A stretch of DNA of 64,000 nucleotides from Owenia fusiformis (lineage: Eukaryota; Annelida; Polychaeta; Sabellida; Oweniidae): NCBI GenBank assembly GCA_903813345.2, contig CAIIXF020000003.1, forward strand, positions 19,856,931-19,920,930, given 5' to 3'. Each line of letters begins with the position of its first letter. The first letter of the stretch is position 1. Under the pieces are notes generated by a model. That model was not told the DNA's origin. It saw only the letters and a list, made by a program, of their open reading frames with translations, and ran no database searches. A program made the position numbers and the translations under genes. Below, one piece after another: positions 1-11,181 of the stretch.

Positions 1-529
1 AGGCAAACCTATGTAAAATTACACAACGATGAACAAAATGTTTTAGAATACAACTCCACGTTTGTAGTCATAGACTCGGCGGGGCGTAGTGGAAGGTGAC
101 GGGACGTATTAGTCAAATTTTAAGAGATGTGTGGATGATTTAGTAACTGCTGTGTTTGATGCCCAAAAATCAAAACGTAGCGATGGAAGGTTGTAATGGG
201 AGTCCATTCTGAAATTATGGGCGAGAATGGGTGAAAGACTGGCGAGATAACTTGACTTACAGTTGAAAGTTATGAAAATTTGCTTTATCTCGCAGCTGGG
301 GACCAAAACGCCACTAAAACGAGGTACTTTGTACACGAAAACAATGTATCGACTGAAAGGAATTTCTGTGAAGCTTTGTACGGAACAAGTTTGAAGAAAA
401 ACGGTGAAGTGTGAGACTCACAATCCTTGATTTTCAAACACTGGGGTAGGTTTTAAATTCAAATTAACGGTTTTTTCGGGACGGAGTGGTTTCGATACGT
501 CCCGAAGAGATACTACCGCGTGATGATGT
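1..529. other. Unassigned AT-rich sequence
   Basis: I see no exon with convincing splice borders and no repeat structure in this stretch. Short GC-richer islands (around 75-105 and 475-510) contain the string GGGACG but form no clear hairpin. Confidence 0.4.
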
Positions 530-705
530 GATTTCTAAAACAATATAGAGAAAGGTATATCTATCTATTTCAAATTATAATGTTGCCATCCAAAAGATGA
601 CTATTAAATTGACAATGTTAAAATTTTCAGAATGTTTTGATGACTGGTTTAAGAGAAGTGCGTGTTCAAAAAGTTCACCATTTCGATACCACTCCTTTAA
701 TAAAA
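530..705 (+). repeat. One end of a foldback MITE (GGTATCGATATGG family)
   Basis: The stretch matches the right arm of the 20,080-20,788 element: an 'aatatagagaaa' segment, 'ttaaattgacaatgt', 'ttttcagaatgttttgatgactggtttaag' in parts, then a 'gttcaaaaagttcacca' arm ending in a degenerate ATCGATACC..CTCCTTT terminus. Only one arm is present, so this is a truncated copy. Confidence 0.65.
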
Positions 706-2690
706 GTACAACAAAACTTGAGTGAGAGTTTAAACTGAATCAATCACCAAAAGTAACAAATGATATTCTAAAACTGGCATCATTTGGTCAGCTCATAAAA
801 AAGGTGAATTTTGCCATAACAAGCCAAAAGAAGGAGTTGGATGACCAAAATACCAGAACAGAATGGGAATGGATATAAGCATTGGAACAGATGAATGGCA
901 TTATATTTTGTGTCCCAAAATTAACGGACAAATGAACAATGGGGCAACTCAAAAGGTGTCCAATGTGAGGATTCACCATGGGAGAAAACAACATGACCTC
1001 ATCAACATAACCCATACCTCCCAAATTGAACACTTGGGGAAACCAAATGTTCCACTTACACAGGTTTTACTGTATTTTTTGTAAAGTTGTAGTAGTCTGC
1101 ATCAAAGTCAACAGAACTCAATTTGAATGTGATCAGGCAAGGTTATTTAAGGATGAACCAGTCAATGTAACTATATTCACGCTCTATTCCTAAAGTCACA
1201 AAACTGTATTAAATCGTGGTAATAACAGTACTAAACTAAACAAAGAGTAATACATCAATATAGTCTGAGTAATTAAATTTAACATGTAAGATAGATAGTT
1301 TTATTTTCTAAATCAACTAACTGCTAAATGGTCACTTAAAACAGCTGATTTTGTTGTAACAAGGCAAAAGAGGGACCAATAGTGTAAATTACTAGCAAAA
1401 TCCCCATTAATAGAATATGAGCATTGGTTTAGACAAACCAAACTTCACAATAGACTAGATGCGAGTAGACATAATCTTGATTTACGTCATTAAATATTCA
1501 AAATTCAGTCAAAGTGATGTCATATTTGAAATCTACATGTAAAAGTAGTATGGTTTCGAAAATTGTTTATCAACTTTGAAAATTAATTTTTTTAAAGTTT
1601 GACTCCTCGTTCGGATTGATTCCCCATAGACCCAATGTTACAAAATCACAAAAAGTGAAATATCTTTTCTTGTATTGGACAGATAACATTTTCTTTTACT
1701 GGACATATTTCAATTTGCATAACTATTAGATACATAAGGGTTATATGAAAATTGAACCACTAAAATAATGTAATTTAACTTAAAGGGAACTTTCTGCTAT
1801 ACCCGCCATGCTATCTGACCCGAACAAGCCACCTGGTGGTGAAACTAGTAAATACCTACTCGCATCTGCGTTATTAAAAATGGTGTATCTTCTGGATCCA
1901 CATTAATGATTTTGCATCTTAAAGAATTATAGTGAGACAACAATCTTTTCTCAAGCTGTTTTATTGAGAATGGTGAACACATTGGTTGGTTATTCATCCA
2001 GAATAATCAATCAAATCACTGTCTACTTGTATTGATACCCCAGGATATCATCTTGTCATTAAAACCTACCACAGGCCCAGTTTGGGTGGAGGTTTGTCTT
2101 TAATTCGATTGGCGATTGGTGAAAAGATTAATGAATGACACAAGTAGTACAAGGCCACTAACGCTGCTGCGTTGTCTTTGCATTTGTATTAGATTGATTT
2201 AAAATGTTGTTAAATAAATACTTGTCATTAGAGCTTTTATATGCAGAGATTTAAAACAATGTATGTTGCCATAGAAATACAAGCATCTTCCAAGGACAAG
2301 TTAATATTTGCTTATATTCAGTGAAGTGTATATCTGACAGGGATTTAAATAGTATGGCATCATATGACACTAAAAATTAATGCATCTAACTTCATTTTAT
2401 ACTAATACAGTATACAATTATTGAAACACAGTGGTATCATAGACACTGGTGGTGCAAATCACAGAAAATGCTGGAGTCGAATAGAATATGAAAAAATGGA
2501 CCAAAAACATGTTTTTATGATTTTATTTTTGCAAAAATGAATGAATGAAATTGTATTAATTCATTTCTAAACCAGTTTATTGATCCTTTCATTAACACAA
2601 AGATGAGTAAATCATTTTTGTCTCTTAAAATGTTGTAAAAATGGATGCTATAGTGACTTAAAACAGACTTTGACACATTTAGTACTTTGG
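706..2690. other. Intergenic sequence, mostly featureless
   Basis: No exon is supported. At about 1,050-1,073 the motif ACACAGGTTTTACTGTA matches the right end of the small TA-flanked element at 60,890-61,066, suggesting a decayed relative. The rest is AT-rich sequence in which I see nothing. Confidence 0.4.
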
Positions 2691-2860
2691 GATATGCAAG
2701 AGAATAGACAGGGCTTTAAACTGTTGAGCAAGAGATATTTAAAGCATTCTGTACACCTGAACTACAGTGCTATTCGAGAGACTAGACAGGGCTTTAAATT
2801 TCACTTCATAATAGATTAGACAGGGCATTGTAGACAGGGTTTTAAACTTTTTAACACATT
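2690..2860 (+). repeat. Degenerate short tandem motif GACAGGGCTTTAAA
   Basis: Three to four imperfect copies of an 'agaNtagacagggctttaaa' motif lie about 50-80 bases apart. Spacing is irregular, so it is an old, decayed tandem repeat rather than a clean array. Confidence 0.5.
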
Positions 2861-3539
2861 CAGTACAATTGAACTATGATAATGAGAGAAAAATTATTCA
2901 TACATTCAGATTCAGTATATACCAGAACTATTGTACGTACGTCGCAAGAGGTGTCATCAAATAAACATAAAGGTCACACTGACAATTTTGACAATATAAT
3001 TAGACACACTAATCTTACAGGATTACAATTGGTTTACATTTAATCAGTCTATATAATACAGTTAATCAACCAATCACTATATCCTATAAAAAATGCCTGA
3101 ATTTAATCAAGAAGGGATTAACTGAATCCAATTCTTGCAGGTAATTACGTAAATACCTGCTTTAAGAAAATGCTTCAAGATTTAATGAATCTTTTCAGAT
3201 ATTTGTTTGCTCTTGGTTTCATCATTTTTGTTGTTGTCAATTTTGAGTCTAACATCTGCGCTGTAGAAAGCAGTTCAATTTTAAAGTTCTCACCAATTTA
3301 AAAATTAAGAGTATAAACCTTTGCAATTTAAGACAGCTGCAACTCTTTTGGCTTTGAGAGAATGTTTTGGGTGATGTTTAGAATCAATTGAGGTAAGAAA
3401 TATGTGCGTGGCTAATGCGGAAAATTCAACTTTTGAAATATGGTGTAAGGTTCTATGGAATGCTCCCAAGACCAGAACCTAAAATGGTCTTGGCACTATA
3501 TAAACATTGGCATTGTAAAAGAGCAATATCTATGTAAAC

Positions 3540-3725
3540 TGTAAACTGAGCGATTCCACCCTGGCCAAAATTGTTTCAAAATCATGCAGTTTTTCATCAT
3601 TCTGAGCACTTCTTAAGTGATTTTGGCCATTGTTGGACCAGAATTTTCAAAAGTAAACCCCCCATGGAATTTTTCAAGAAGTGAACCCCCTTGGTGAATT
3701 CTGACTACGGGCCTGCCGTATAAGG
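3540..3725 (-). repeat. Fragment of the GGCCCGTAGCCAGGGGG element family
   Basis: It contains 'caaaatcatgcagtttttcatcattctgagca', 'tggaatttttcaagaagtgaacccccttgg' in pieces, and ends with 'gactacgggcctg', the family terminus in inverted orientation. Related copies lie at 5,590-5,780, 8,110-8,280, 49,090-49,260 and 62,060-62,340. Confidence 0.65.
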
Positions 3726-4479
3726 GTGAAAACCATCTATAAGGTTTCATGACACAACACTGCCATCATATGTTAGGAAATCAATTGACTTGATATATCA
3801 CCGAAGCCTTGTTAAACTCAGGAAAATCATCCAGCACCAAAATTGACAGTTACAAAAGGGACATTCTGTTTCATTTGGGGTATTTATCATTAGGGCTGCT
3901 AAATGAGATCGCTACACTCATTGATGAAAGAAAATATCCCGAGAGCATGGGGATTGATAAAAACTTTAGAGAGGCTTATAATTAATTATGGAATCTTGTT
4001 GAGGATCTTTGATGAAGTAAAATCAAATTAGTTTTGTGCATGGATAGAATCAGGATTACAAGTAATTCTGTTCTACTACTAACTCTCCCCCGAGAAATAT
4101 GACATGATGTTAAGTTTTAAACTGGAAAATTAGAAAAATTGAGTGAAATCAACATGGAATGAGGTAAACAGGCAAGAAAATAATGCAGTTCATTCATGTT
4201 TCAGAAAAGAGTGAAATAAGATCCCAGAGGGAAATTTTATCTGACACATTTTTACTATACTACTTTTGTGCAATTAGTAGGTCTCTATCCAAAAATAAGT
4301 CTTTCCTCAGGACGTAGGTGTGACAACATTACATGGTTATGATTTCCAGTTTGACAATATTATTCTCATCATCAAACTAGCATCCCATGGGTGGATAGGC
4401 TGGCGGTTTCACATGAGGTCAAAGCAGCAAAATATTGAGACCTGGCAGAAGATGAGACAAGAGGTTGGCACTCATATAT

Positions 4480-6562
4480 GGTTATAATGAAAACACGCGC
4501 TACGCGCTAACGCGCCACGCGCCAATGCGCTAATAGAAAATGATCCTTCCCCCACGATGTGTGCGCATGTTTATGATTGGTCTATACCCTTGGCCCAGGG
4601 ACATGTATAATTAGGGTTGACTCCCTGGGAACTGGTCAAAACATTGACACTTCAAAGACTGTATAAATCACCGCTAACCCGTCAATCAGACTTTGATGTG
4701 AACTTTGCGGCCGCAGGAAATAAACAAAGCCTCTCGAAAATTACACTTTTCAAGTTACGATTTCTCTAAAAATATAAGACCAATTAAGATGTTCTTCACA
4801 CCGTTAAAAAACAGAATTCAACTTCAATTTAGGAAATAATTCCAAAACTAAATGAACCTGTACTTTTCTCTGTATTTGACCTGAAAGAACATGAGTAACT
4901 TAGAATTAATAAATATTTACGGCCATTACCGGACAATGATAAAACACGCTGGTCAGGTTTACATTTACATCGTCTCTTATTTAAAACTTTAATTCCAAAT
5001 GAAATACAATCCTGTTTTCAACAATATTCCTAGTAAAATAGGTAATACAATTCACTGGGACTGACGTAATTCAAAACTTTTTAAATCTAAAATCAAATTG
5101 AGAAAAACGAAAGCAAACATGAAAGGGGGGTTTATAGGGGTCTTGGAAATCCATATACACTATTTTTCACTAGCCCCTCAGTCTTATACTATTTACAGCA
5201 TTTTTCACCCCTTTTACATGTATAACATACAGTGTATGCAATATTTTTCACATCTCCCTATAGTACTATATTTTACAAAAAGCTCTGGTAAATAATATAT
5301 CTGTACGATAATTTTGAAATTACCGTTGAGAAAAGTTTGGATAATATTCAGAAGGAAATGACATAATGCAAGAATCCACGTAGTACCAAATGTATAACCA
5401 TACGGCAAATAGGCAGTACACAGCCCCGAAGCCAGGGGGTTCGGAGGGTGACTTTGGAATTTTTGAAAAAGTGCCCCCCCCCCTGGGAAATCCTGGTCAC
5501 TGTCCTGGCATATGGCATATAGAGACTACTATATAGAGATCTGGATTACCCCCATAAATGTGGGACTGATTTTTCAAATCACCCTCACAACCAGGCCCGT
5601 AGCCAGAGGGGGAGCTGGGGGAGCGGAGCTCCCCCTCTGGCCAGAGATTCTTTCAAAATCATGCAGTTTTCCACCATTCTGAGAATTTTTTTCATGATTA
5701 TTAGCCAAAATTGTGAAAAAGCTTCCCCTGGAAAAAGGCTCCCCCTCCTGGTAAAAGCTGGCTACGGGCAAGCCCCCACAACTACTTGTATTGAAATCCC
5801 AAATTTATGGGGATAAGCTGGATCTGCAGTATTCGTTCAAACTGTACTTTAAATTTCATAACAGGCTTCTTTAATTATTTTAAAACATATGTTTATTTAA
5901 CTTATACGATGCCATATACGATAAATATTGTTGCCCCCTCTTATGCAGTCATATACAATGCAGTCATTCACCCTCCTCTTATACGATAACCCTATACACC
6001 CCCCCCCCATGAAAGCGAAGAGTGTAACCGGGCACGAAAAGAAAAATGGAAAAATATAAATGCGACGCCTGAATTATCCCACCGTTTGGTAAGTCAGTCA
6101 TGTGAGATATAACTTCAAATACAAAGAGTAAAGATATATAAAACATCCCTGACTTGATATTAAGAGGTAACATGCGACAAAAGACATTATATTAAGTCAT
6201 TAGTCAAGTAGTCGGGCCCCCGGCTCAGATTTCGAAACGGGATTTTTCTCGCCGATGGATGGACCCAAATAATGCAATGAAATAGTGAGCATATTCGCAT
6301 ATCTGCGACCATTCATCTTGTAAGGTGCTACTTTCTATTTATCTTCCTTTTAAATCAGATAAAACACACTGACAATCGATAATCTTTGCACAGTTAACGA
6401 TCAAACATTGGGCTTCTTCATACTTCTGCTTTCTGATGCGCCACCTAATCTCTTCACTCACTCGATTTTTATACATGTCCCCGGGCCTGTTGGAACGATC
6501 ATTCTGAACAGTGTGTTAGTGCGCTAGCGCGTTAGCGCGTAGCGCGTGTTTTCATTATAACC
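4480..6562. mobile_element. 2.08-kb non-autonomous DNA element with long TIRs and 9-bp TSD
   Basis: The left end reads GGTTATAATGAAAACACGCG followed by a CGCGCTAACGCGC-rich stretch. The right end is its reverse complement (…CGCGTGTTTTCATTATAACC). The arms also share a subterminal GGGACATGTATA block (about 4,600 and 6,475). The nine bases CTCATATAT occur immediately outside both ends (4,471-4,479 and 6,563-6,571), a perfect target-site duplication. No transposase reading frame is visible. A 9-bp duplication is in the range of Mutator-like and Merlin-like elements, but I cannot assign a superfamily. A second repeat family is nested near 5,590-5,780. Confidence 0.88.
5590..5780. mobile_element. 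Small hairpin element of the GGCCCGTAGCCAG family, nested
   Basis: It starts with AGGCCCGTAGCCAGAGGGGG and ends with CTGGCTACGGGCAAGCC, the inverse. It lies inside the 2.08-kb element and must have inserted after it, or travelled with it. A related degenerate stretch precedes it at about 5,425-5,505. Confidence 0.7.
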
Positions 6563-6571
6563 CTCATATAT

Positions 6572-7185
6572 CTTCTCCATCAAAATTGGATGCAAAGGGT
6601 TTCCATCAATATCAGTAAGAACCATATTGTTGAGCCAGGACTATAACTTAATAAAACTCAAAACCCTTTAGTTCACCAACTCAAAAGCAGAGGCAGAAGA
6701 CAGCTCAATGTGGCTAAGGATCAAAAGAAGGGGAAAACGGAACCAAAAGGCGACCCACTAGAACAATGCTTCGATCTTCATGTGGTACACAAATGTTTAC
6801 TTGAAATGGGCAAACACCACCTCACACCTGCTAGTATATTGAAGCATGTCTTGGTGTCGCCTTTGGCAGGCAATTCCATCTCTAGTCCGATGTAATGTAG
6901 CAAAGCATCATAGATGTTTTGTGAATGAATGTCATATCAAACAAATGATCCTGAGTGAAGAAATGGTTGGAAAATCTACATATTTACACACATCATTACT
7001 TATGATAATTGTGAACCCATACAAAGATTTTCCCCTTGATTTCCCTAATGTCCTTAAACTAGTCTAGTAATTACTGTAAATGAAGGTCTTTTAAAGACTA
7101 AGATTGAACTATTACAAAGGGTATCCTTCGAGCAAATCTTTTTGTATTTTGAACTTGACATATCGATGACTCTTATATATATAGA
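6572..7185. other. Intergenic stretch, unassigned
   Basis: A 61-codon reading frame from 6,710 opens on GTG, not ATG, and has no splice borders, so I do not call it a gene. I see no repeat structure here. Confidence 0.4.
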
Positions 7186-7189
7186 GGAT

Positions 7190-7323
7190 ATCCTATGATT
7201 TATGAGTGATATGATTTTTATCCACGAATGGATATGATATCTGCACGAGCGAGCGTAGCGAGAGAGTGCAGATATCAATAACCATGAGTGGATTAAAATC
7301 ATATCACGAGTAAATCATAGGAT
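7190..7323. repeat. Near-perfect foldback hairpin with CGAGCGAGCGTAGCGAG loop
   Basis: ATCCTATGATTTATGAGTGA on the left pairs with its inverse (TCACGAGTAAATCATAGGAT) on the right. The arms continue through 'gatatgattttNatccac' to GATATCTGCAC/GTGCAGATATC. The element may extend to about 7,600, where 'atgttatcctatgaatatcatgctaactatggaata' echoes the arm. It is a non-coding foldback MITE. Confidence 0.8.
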
Positions 7324-7689
7324 GTTCTTTTTATTCCATAGTTAAAGTCATCATCAGAATCGTCGGAAATTAAGTCATTTAATTCGAATTTTCCAAACGA
7401 TCCGGCGATGTTGACACTTAGCCTCGTTTTGAGTCTGAAGTAGCAAAAATCCATAAACCATCGCATACGACGTTGTATGTCATGGCTAAAAAACCGTATG
7501 CTATGGTTAAGTGAAAATTTGTCAAAAATATCATATTCTACCACTGATTCCAAAAATACCGTTTTTATTTTCACATGTTATCCTATGAATATCATGCTAA
7601 CTATGGAATAAACATGTATATCTTTTATTGACTCTTTAGATGTCATATCATGACATATTAGTCACTTAGGTAGAGCAGTTCTTCCCATT

Positions 7690-7930
7690 GTTGAGTTGAA
7701 GAACTGGTATCTTTATCCTGGCTAGAACCATAGACAATTCTAGCCAGGCCAGCCTTTTATCGAGTTAGCAGCACTCTAGTAATCGTCGGTATAGGTCAGC
7801 AGTCATAGGTCAAAGACAAATCACAAGAAGTGCTGTGACCTGGGTTTGAACCAAAGACCTCTACTTTTCAGCTTGAAGCCAGACTTCCTGCTTTTCAGAC
7901 CAATGCCTTAACCACTAGGCCAACCCGGCG
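7690..7930 (-). ncRNA. tRNA-derived SINE, minus strand
   Basis: On the minus strand an A box (TGGCCTAGTGG, complement of 7,912-7,922) is followed by TTAAGGCATTGG and then a B box (GGTTCAAACCC, complement of 7,842-7,852). Spacing of about 60 bases and the sequence resemble a serine- or leucine-type tRNA with a long variable arm, but it will not fold as a full tRNA because the anticodon arm is degraded. The non-tRNA body runs toward about 7,690. I read it as a RNA polymerase III-promoted retroposon rather than a functional tRNA. Confidence 0.75.
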
Positions 7931-8094
7931 ACCACAAATAAGATACATCAAAGTAGCAATAACTTTCTCTAGTTTGACAGTGCTACAAGCAAATCTAAAT
8001 GCATCATCAAATATCAAGATTCTGGCATCATTTTCAATTTAATCACCTACCTTGCATACACTAGGTCTATAATTAACAGTTGTGAAAGAGCAAT

Positions 8095-8280
8095 ATCTAT
8101 GTAAACTGTAAACCGAACAAATCCACCCCTCCCACCCTGGCCAAAATTCTTTCAAAATCATACAATTTTTTCATCATTCTGAGCACTTTTTAAGTGATTT
8201 TGGCAATTGTTAGACCAAAATTGTCAAAAGTGAACCCACCATGGAATTTTTTAAAAAGTGAACCCCCTTGGCAAATTCTG
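8095..8280 (-). repeat. Second copy of the 3,540-3,725 repeat
   Basis: It opens with 'gtgaaagagcaatatctatgtaaactgtaaac' (in parts also at 3,518-3,545) and continues with 'tgagcactttttaagtgattttgg' and 'gaacccccttggcaaattctg'. It is therefore a long dispersed repeat shared by the two loci. Confidence 0.7.
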
Positions 8281-8830
8281 TCTTTTTTACCTTAAGAATG
8301 TCATTGAAGGTCAGATTTGAATTTCTGAGAACTTGTGGATGATTTTGAAAAAAAATTGTCAATTTGAAGCAAGTTGAAAAAAGACCTTTTTTAACCTTGA
8401 TTAGGTCATTGAAGGTCAAATCTCAAATCTAAAGTCAGATTTGAACTTCTGATAACTTGAAGATGATTTTGAAAAAATGGTCAATTTGAAGCAAGATGAA
8501 AAAAGACCTTTTTGACATTGAGAATGTCATTGAAGGTCAATTATATAGTCAGATTTGAATTTCTGAGAACTGTAGATGATTTTGAAAATTTTTTTTACCT
8601 TTTTTAACCTTGATTAGGTCATTGAAGGTCAAATCTCAAATCTAAAGTCAGATTTGAACTTCTGATAACTTGAAGATGATTTTGAAAAATTGGTCAATTT
8701 GAAGCAAGTTGAAAAAAGGCCTTTTTGACCTTGAAAAGGTCATTGAAGGTCAAATCTTAAATAAAAGTCAGATTTGAACTTCTGAAAACTTGTAGATGAT
8801 TCAAAAAAAATTGAAGTCAGTCTTCACAGT
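8281..8830. repeat. About four copies of a roughly 150-bp tandem repeat
   Basis: Units repeat 'gtcattgaaggtcaaatct', 'agtcagatttgaacttctga', 'acttgtagatgattttgaaa' and 'caatttgaagcaagttgaaa'. The same unit forms a second array at 25,720-26,225 inside gene A, so it is a dispersed tandem-repeat family. No coding potential is seen. Confidence 0.85.
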
Positions 8831-8834
8831 ATTT

Positions 8835-8925
8835 GTTAAGTTATTGGAATTTGATAGAGATGCCGATCACCATCCACCAACTGCCGTCAAAAAATGGAGA
8901 CCATAACAATATGACAAAGCATGTT
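8835..8925. repeat. Dispersed 'ACCAACCACC ... ACCATAACAATATG' repeat
   Basis: A short A/C-rich segment ending in 'ggagaccataacaatatgac' follows the tandem units. Relatives occur at about 20,870-20,970, 25,440-25,540, 26,270-26,390, 37,190-37,310, 57,960-58,070 and 63,240-63,350, often next to the same tandem families. Confidence 0.6.
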
Positions 8926-9980
8926 TAATATTGATGTACCTATGATGATAAACATGATGTAAATTGTATACAGGTATATGCTATGCTAAAATGAAGTGGA
9001 AAAAATAAAAAATCAACTGAAAAAAGACAGTATAAACCAATGATGCATGTAAAAGGAATTGTAAAAATACAAAGTTGGCTTAGTTAATGACTTCCAACTG
9101 CAGATTGGCAGTTGTGTATTTTTATCTAAAGAATATCTAAAGAATCCCACATTTTTATTGCAATAAAAATCAGGTAATTAAGATAAATATGGCTTTTAAA
9201 GCATCATATCTATCAATAATAAAAAAGAAAGACAATGTATTTTATAAGGAAATTTATCAATATTTAAATAGCACTATAGCAGCACTTTGAGCAATGTTAG
9301 TTATATATTCATGATACATTAATATCATCATTAAAACAAGATTATAATGAATAAATAAAAGAATGAGAGGCGTCCTTTTGCAATATACTAGAAAAATTAT
9401 AGTTGTTTTACAAGTACTTACATAAGTTAACAAAGATAACTATGTTTGAAAAATAACGTAAAATTATTGTGGCTTACTCTGTTTGCTTAAATGTATGCCT
9501 TTTTAACTCATCCATTTCTAAGATAAAAACATTTTTATTAGTGATTTCTAAACATTTATGCATTTTTTACACGTCTCAGGTGAGAAAAAGTTGATATTTC
9601 ATGTTAGTATAATTTGATTTACGGGGTGGAGGTTTGCATCGTTTTGTTTTGAATTGTTGTCCATACTTCATTAATGTCAATTTTTGTTGTTGCTACATCT
9701 TGTAAATATTAACATTTTAGTAATTTCTTCGGATATATCTTCTCTATGATTGCATGGGCATATTAAAACAGAATTAACAAATAGATTAGAAAGAATTTAT
9801 GGAAGGGACATCCGGCTTAGTATATGAACTTACCTGAAAGGTGTAAATAATTACACAATTTTGAATTTATTAATTGTTACGAGCTCATTATCTAATAAAA
9901 CTATCTGACATTGAATTATGGTTTGGTATGTAATAATGGTGATTAAAAAAGTTTTTCTAAAAGTATGATATTATCAGTTA
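8926..9980. other. AT-rich intergenic sequence
   Basis: I see no exon, hairpin or array here beyond short A/T runs. Confidence 0.4.
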
Positions 9981-9983
9981 TCA

Positions 9984-10112
9984 CACGTTTCAGCATGTGA
10001 TACAGGAAATATTCCATGAAAGGTAATATTGTATCATCCACGAAAGCGAAGCTTGAGTGGTGATACATTCTTACCCGAGTGGAATATATCCTGTATCACA
10101 TAAGCTGAAACG
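9984..10112. repeat. Foldback hairpin (CGTTTCAGC...GCTGAAACG)
   Basis: CACGTTTCAGCATGTGATAC pairs with GTATCACATAAGCTGAAACG, and inner arms (GGAAATATTCCA / TGGAATATATCC and GTATCATCCACG / GTGGTGATAC) continue the pairing. The loop is 'aaagcgaagctt'. A degenerate AGTGATACTG-like tail continues to about 10,490. Confidence 0.75.
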
Positions 10113-10502
10113 TTTGATGACGATTTTATCACATATCTTGGAATGTTGAATTGAAGCATTTTGATGTGATCATAATGATTGTGTTCAGTACTCTGTACTC
10201 CTGGTAACTATTATAATTTTGTGTGTTTTGAAAGTTCGCTTTGAAATAATATGACGTTGTAATGTTGTATTCGTGCTTGTTAGTGAAATAATATGACGTC
10301 ATACATGTACTGTTTTCTTAAGCTACAAAGTGATATAACCAGTGACATCATATCATTACTATTGACTCCGTATTAATACAGCCCACTGTATCACATAAAA
10401 ATTAGTCATGTGATACTGTATATACGTTGTCACAATTGACCAATCAAAATGCTTAGAAACTCCTTACCATGTGATAACACAAAATGTACACTGCTGAACT
10501 TT

Positions 10503-10918
10503 TGTCAAATTATTGTTTTAATGCTATATCATGGTGAATCAGTGTATAATATCTCATAAGTTAAGTCATTTTATCAAATCATTGTTTTAATGCTATATCA
10601 TGGTGAATCAGTGTATAATATCTCATAAGTTAAGTCATTTTATCAAATCATTGTTTTAATGCTATATCATGGTGAATCAGTGTATAATATCTCATAAGTT
10701 AAGTCATTTTATCAAATCATTGTTTTAATGCTATATCATGGTGAATCAGTGTATAATATCTCATAAGTTAAGTCATTTTATCAAATCATTGTTTTAATGC
10801 TATATCATGGTGAATCAGTGTATAATATCTCATAAGTTAAGTCATTTTATCAAATCATTGTTTTAATGCATATCATGGTGAATCAGTGTATAATATCTCA
10901 TAAGTTAAGTCACTTTAT
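10503..10918 (+). repeat. 69-bp minisatellite, six copies
   Basis: The unit contains 'atcattgttttaatgctat', 'atcatggtgaatcagtgta' and 'ctcataagttaagtcattt'. Six copies are nearly identical. The first has one clear difference (attattg) and the last lacks one base, so the array is young. It ends about 250 bases upstream of the gene A start codon. Confidence 0.93.
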
Positions 10919-11153
10919 CTTTTATTTTTCTTCCCCCACATTTCCATTGATCAAAGATACATGGTTTATCGATATCAAATATTGTTGTTGGTATTAACGT
11001 AAATATTAACATTATAGTGATTTATGTGTTTCAGTGAACTATAATAGTAAAGTGGCATCAGACATCGCTCATTTATATTTCATTCTTAATTAAGACAGGA
11101 TTATAACACAATGTGGAATACCATTATAATAGTAGGTATCTTTTGTTATTTAG

Positions 11154-11181
11154 GTATTTTTAAAAAGCATTTATGCATGAG
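11154..11181 (+). CDS. Gene A exon 1: start codon and first three residues
   Basis: ATG CAT GAG is followed by a strong donor (GAG|gtacgt). The phase-0 junction to the next exon gives a classical signal peptide, which is why this ATG (11,173) was chosen. An acceptor-like 'ttttgttatttag' ends at 11,153, so the exon may begin there after a non-coding 5' exon. The coding part is only 11,173-11,181. An upstream ATG at 11,111 is in another frame. Confidence 0.65.

Noticed and set aside
6710-6895. Lys-rich ORF (reading AKDQKKGKTEPKGDPLEQ)
   Set aside because: It opens on GTG, has no splice signals or family match, and sits just outside a transposable element.
11111-11181. Earlier ATG (reading MWNTIIIVGIFCYLG) as the gene A start
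   Set aside because: It ends in phase 2 at the same donor, which would put exon 2 in a frame with an immediate stop.
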